64,000 nt of DNA, from positions 43,501 through 107,500 of the forward strand of contig CAUYUJ010006480.1 of NCBI GenBank assembly GCA_963575745.1, written 5' to 3'. Both the position numbers and the translations under genes were made by a program. Positions 61,934-64,000 of the stretch are shown here, in pieces (the first letter of the stretch is position 1; every line of letters starts with the position of its first letter). Source of the DNA: Prorocentrum cordatum (lineage: Eukaryota; Sar; Dinophyceae; Prorocentrales; Prorocentraceae). Under the pieces are notes generated by a model that was not told where the DNA came from, made no database searches, and saw only the letters and a list, made by a program, of their open reading frames with translations.

Positions 61934-63441
61934 CGTCGTCCGTCGTCCGTCGTCCGTCAGGCGTCGTCGTCGTGGTCATCTTCGCAGTCGTCGTCGTCGC
62001 AGTCGAGGCCCCCGTCGTCGTCGTCGTCGTCGACGTCGTCGTCGTCGTCAGCGTCCGTCGTCCGTCGTCCATCGTCGTCGTCGTCGTCAGCGTCGTCGTC
62101 GTCGTCAGTCGTTCACCGTCCGTCGTTGCGTCGTCGTCGTAGCACTCGTGGCCCGCGTCGTCGTCGTCGTCCTCGTTTTCGACGTCGTCGTCGCCGTCGT
62201 GATCGTCGTCGCCGTCGTCGACCGTATTCCGTCGTCCGTCGTCGTCGACGTCGTCGTCGTCGTCGCCCGTCGTCCGTCACCCGTCGTCCGTCCTCGGCGC
62301 CGTCAGCGTCGCCGTCCGTTGTCGTGGCCCCCGTCGACATCGTCGTGACACCAGTCGTCCGTCGTCGTCGACGTCGTGGCCCCCATAGTCGTCGTCGTGG
62401 CACCCGTTGTCGTCGTCGGCGTCGTCGTCGTCGTCGTCCGTCGTTCGTCGTCCGTCGTCCATCGTCGTCGTCGCCGTCGTCAGCATCGTCGTCGTCGTCG
62501 TCGCCGTCGTACTCGTCAACGTCACCGTTGTCAACATCGACGACCACCATCCTTCGTCCGTCGTCTGTCGTCGTCGTCGTCGTCGGCGTCGTCGTCGTCG
62601 TCGTCCGACGTCCGTCGCCAGTCGTCCGTCGTCGTCGTCGTCGTCGTCGTTGTCAGGGTCGCCGTCCGTCGTCCGTCGTCCGTCGTTCGTCGTCCGTCGT
62701 CGTCAGCGTCGTCGTCGTCGTCCGTCGTCGTCCGTCGTCCGTCGTCCGTCGTCGTCGTCGTCGTCGTCGTTGTCCGAGGTCATCGTCGTCGTCGTCGTCA
62801 ATGTTGCCCCCGTCGTCGTCGGTTCGACGTCGTCGTCAGCGTCGTCGTCGTCAGCATCGCTGTCCGTCGTCCGTCGACCATCGTCCGTCGTCCGTCGTCG
62901 TCGTCAGCGCCGTCATCATTGTCGTCGCCGCCGTCGCCGTCGTCGTCGTCGTCGTGGCCCCAGTCGTTGTCGTCGTCGTGGCAACTGTCGTCGTCGTCGT
63001 CGTCGTCGTCGTCGTGGCCCCCGTCGTCGTCGTCGTCGTCGTTGTGGTCGCTCTCGTCAGCGTCGTCGTCGTCAACGTCGTCGTCGTCAGCGTCACCGTC
63101 AATCATCCGTCGTCCGTCGTCCGTCGTCGTCCGTCGTCGTCGTCGTCGTCGTCGTCGAGGCCCCCTCCGTTGTCGTCGTGACACCCGTGGTCGATCATCC
63201 ATCGTCTGTTGCCGTCGCCGTCGCCGTCGCCGTCGTCGTCGTCGTCGTCGTCGTCGCCATCATCGTCGTTGTGGTTGTCGTCGTCGTCGTGGTCGTTTGC
63301 GTCGTCGTCGTCAGCGTATGTCCGTCGTCCGTCGTCAGTCGTCCGTTGTCGTCGACGTCGTCGTCGTTGTCGTGGCCCCCGTCATCGTAGTCGTGGCACC
63401 CATCGTCGTGGTCGTCGTCGTCGTTTTCGTCGTCGTGGCCC

Positions 63442-63509
<68 letters not shown>

Positions 63510-63523
63510 CTCGTCGTGGCACC

Positions 63524-63581
<58 letters not shown>

Positions 63582-64000
63582 CGTCTTCCGACGTCCGTCG
63601 TCGTAGTCGTTGTCGTCGTCGTCGTCGTCGGGGCCCCCGTCGTCGTCGTCGTCTTCGTCGTCGTCGTCGTCACCGTGGCCCCCGTCGTCGTCGTCGTGGC
63701 ACCCGTCGTCGTCGTCGTCGTCGCCGTGGCCCCCGTCGTCCGTCGTGGTGGCTACCGTCGTCGTCAACGTGGAGCCCGTTGTCGTCGTCGTCGCAGACGT
63801 CGTCGTCCGTCGTCCGTCGCCAGTCGTCCGTCGTCCGTCGTCGTCGTCGTCGTCGTCGTCGGTGTCGTTGTCGTGGCTACCTCGCCTTCGACGTCGTCGT
63901 CGTCGTCCTCGTCGTCCGTCGTCCGTCGTCGTCGTCGTCGTCCTCGTCGTCGGCGTCGACGTCGTGGCCCCCGTGGTCGTGGCACCCGTCGTCGTCGTCG
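59903..64000. repeat. (CGT)n-type trinucleotide array, more than 4 kb, continues past the window
   Basis: GTCGTCGTC runs alternate with GTCCGTCGTCC phase shifts and point variants, with no non-repeat gap. The seed CGGCCACCGTGTCGTTGTCGTC occurs at about 59913 and again at 61421. A block with GTGGCCC, GTAGTCGTC and GCCGTGCTCGTCATCGTC repeats at about 60577 and 60936. Long Val/Ser/Arg- or Asp/Thr-rich frames are artefacts of the period. Confidence 0.98.

Noticed and set aside
59377-63390. Several Val/Ser/Arg or Asp/Thr frames over 300 codons
   Set aside because: By-products of the CGT trinucleotide array, present in all phases on both strands.

Overview
The window looks like nuclear DNA of a dinoflagellate. 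This is an inference. It rests on fragments of two LINE-type retrotransposons whose ORF1 and endonuclease/RT proteins read like the dinoflagellate families, on a tyrosine-recombinase retrotransposon of the type common in those genomes, on a degraded copy of the dinoflagellate trans-spliced leader upstream of one LINE, on GC-rich gene-poor DNA, and on an extreme load of satellites, microsatellites and small inverted-repeat elements. I recognised no rRNA, tRNA, CRISPR or prokaryotic operon.

Layout. 1-1.84 kb: 5' part of a LINE on the minus strand, with relict spliced leader, ORF1 and the start of the endonuclease; it runs off the left edge. 1.84-9.3 kb: low-complexity DNA, a ~57-bp minisatellite and a mosaic of short dispersed repeats, some nested, including two members of a terminal-inverted-repeat (MITE-like) family. 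9.5-15.9 kb: the most informative object, a 6.35-kb tyrosine-recombinase (DIRS-order) retrotransposon on the minus strand. It carries a small membrane protein, a gag-like protein, RT-RNase H, a tyrosine recombinase and a C5-cytosine-methyltransferase-like domain, and is bounded by split direct repeats (A1 ... B1-A2-B2). It sits inside a degenerate CCCCAAGAGGCC array. 16-19.7 kb: more of that array, AT-richer pentamer-like DNA, a 0.7-kb imperfect inverted repeat and an exact-period 98-bp tandem repeat. 19.7-34 kb: a less repetitive tract with a few protein-like pieces that could be exons or decayed genes, none identified. 34-42 kb: microsatellites, tandem repeats, one clean MITE with a 5-bp target duplication, and two members of a foldback family. 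42.4-46.0 kb: the only long convincing host gene, a minus-strand protein of up to 1191 residues with an R3H-like domain and a Gly/Lys/Arg-rich tail. 46-49.4 kb: dispersed repeats, another foldback copy and microsatellites. 49.7-58.1 kb: a second, nearly full-length but decayed minus-strand LINE (ORF1, APE endonuclease, RT with intact YADD), split by about 3.7 kb of satellite DNA that includes a 90-bp satellite. 58.1-59.9 kb: a foldback copy and two adjacent inverted-repeat elements, one with a 5-bp target duplication. 59.9-64 kb: one continuous (CGT)n-type array that runs off the right edge.

There is no pathway to describe: the genes that can be named belong to selfish elements, plus one host gene of probable nucleic-acid-binding type. 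Most long open frames in the window are by-products of GC-rich or codon-multiple repeats and are not annotated. All family assignments come from motif reading by eye, without database searches.
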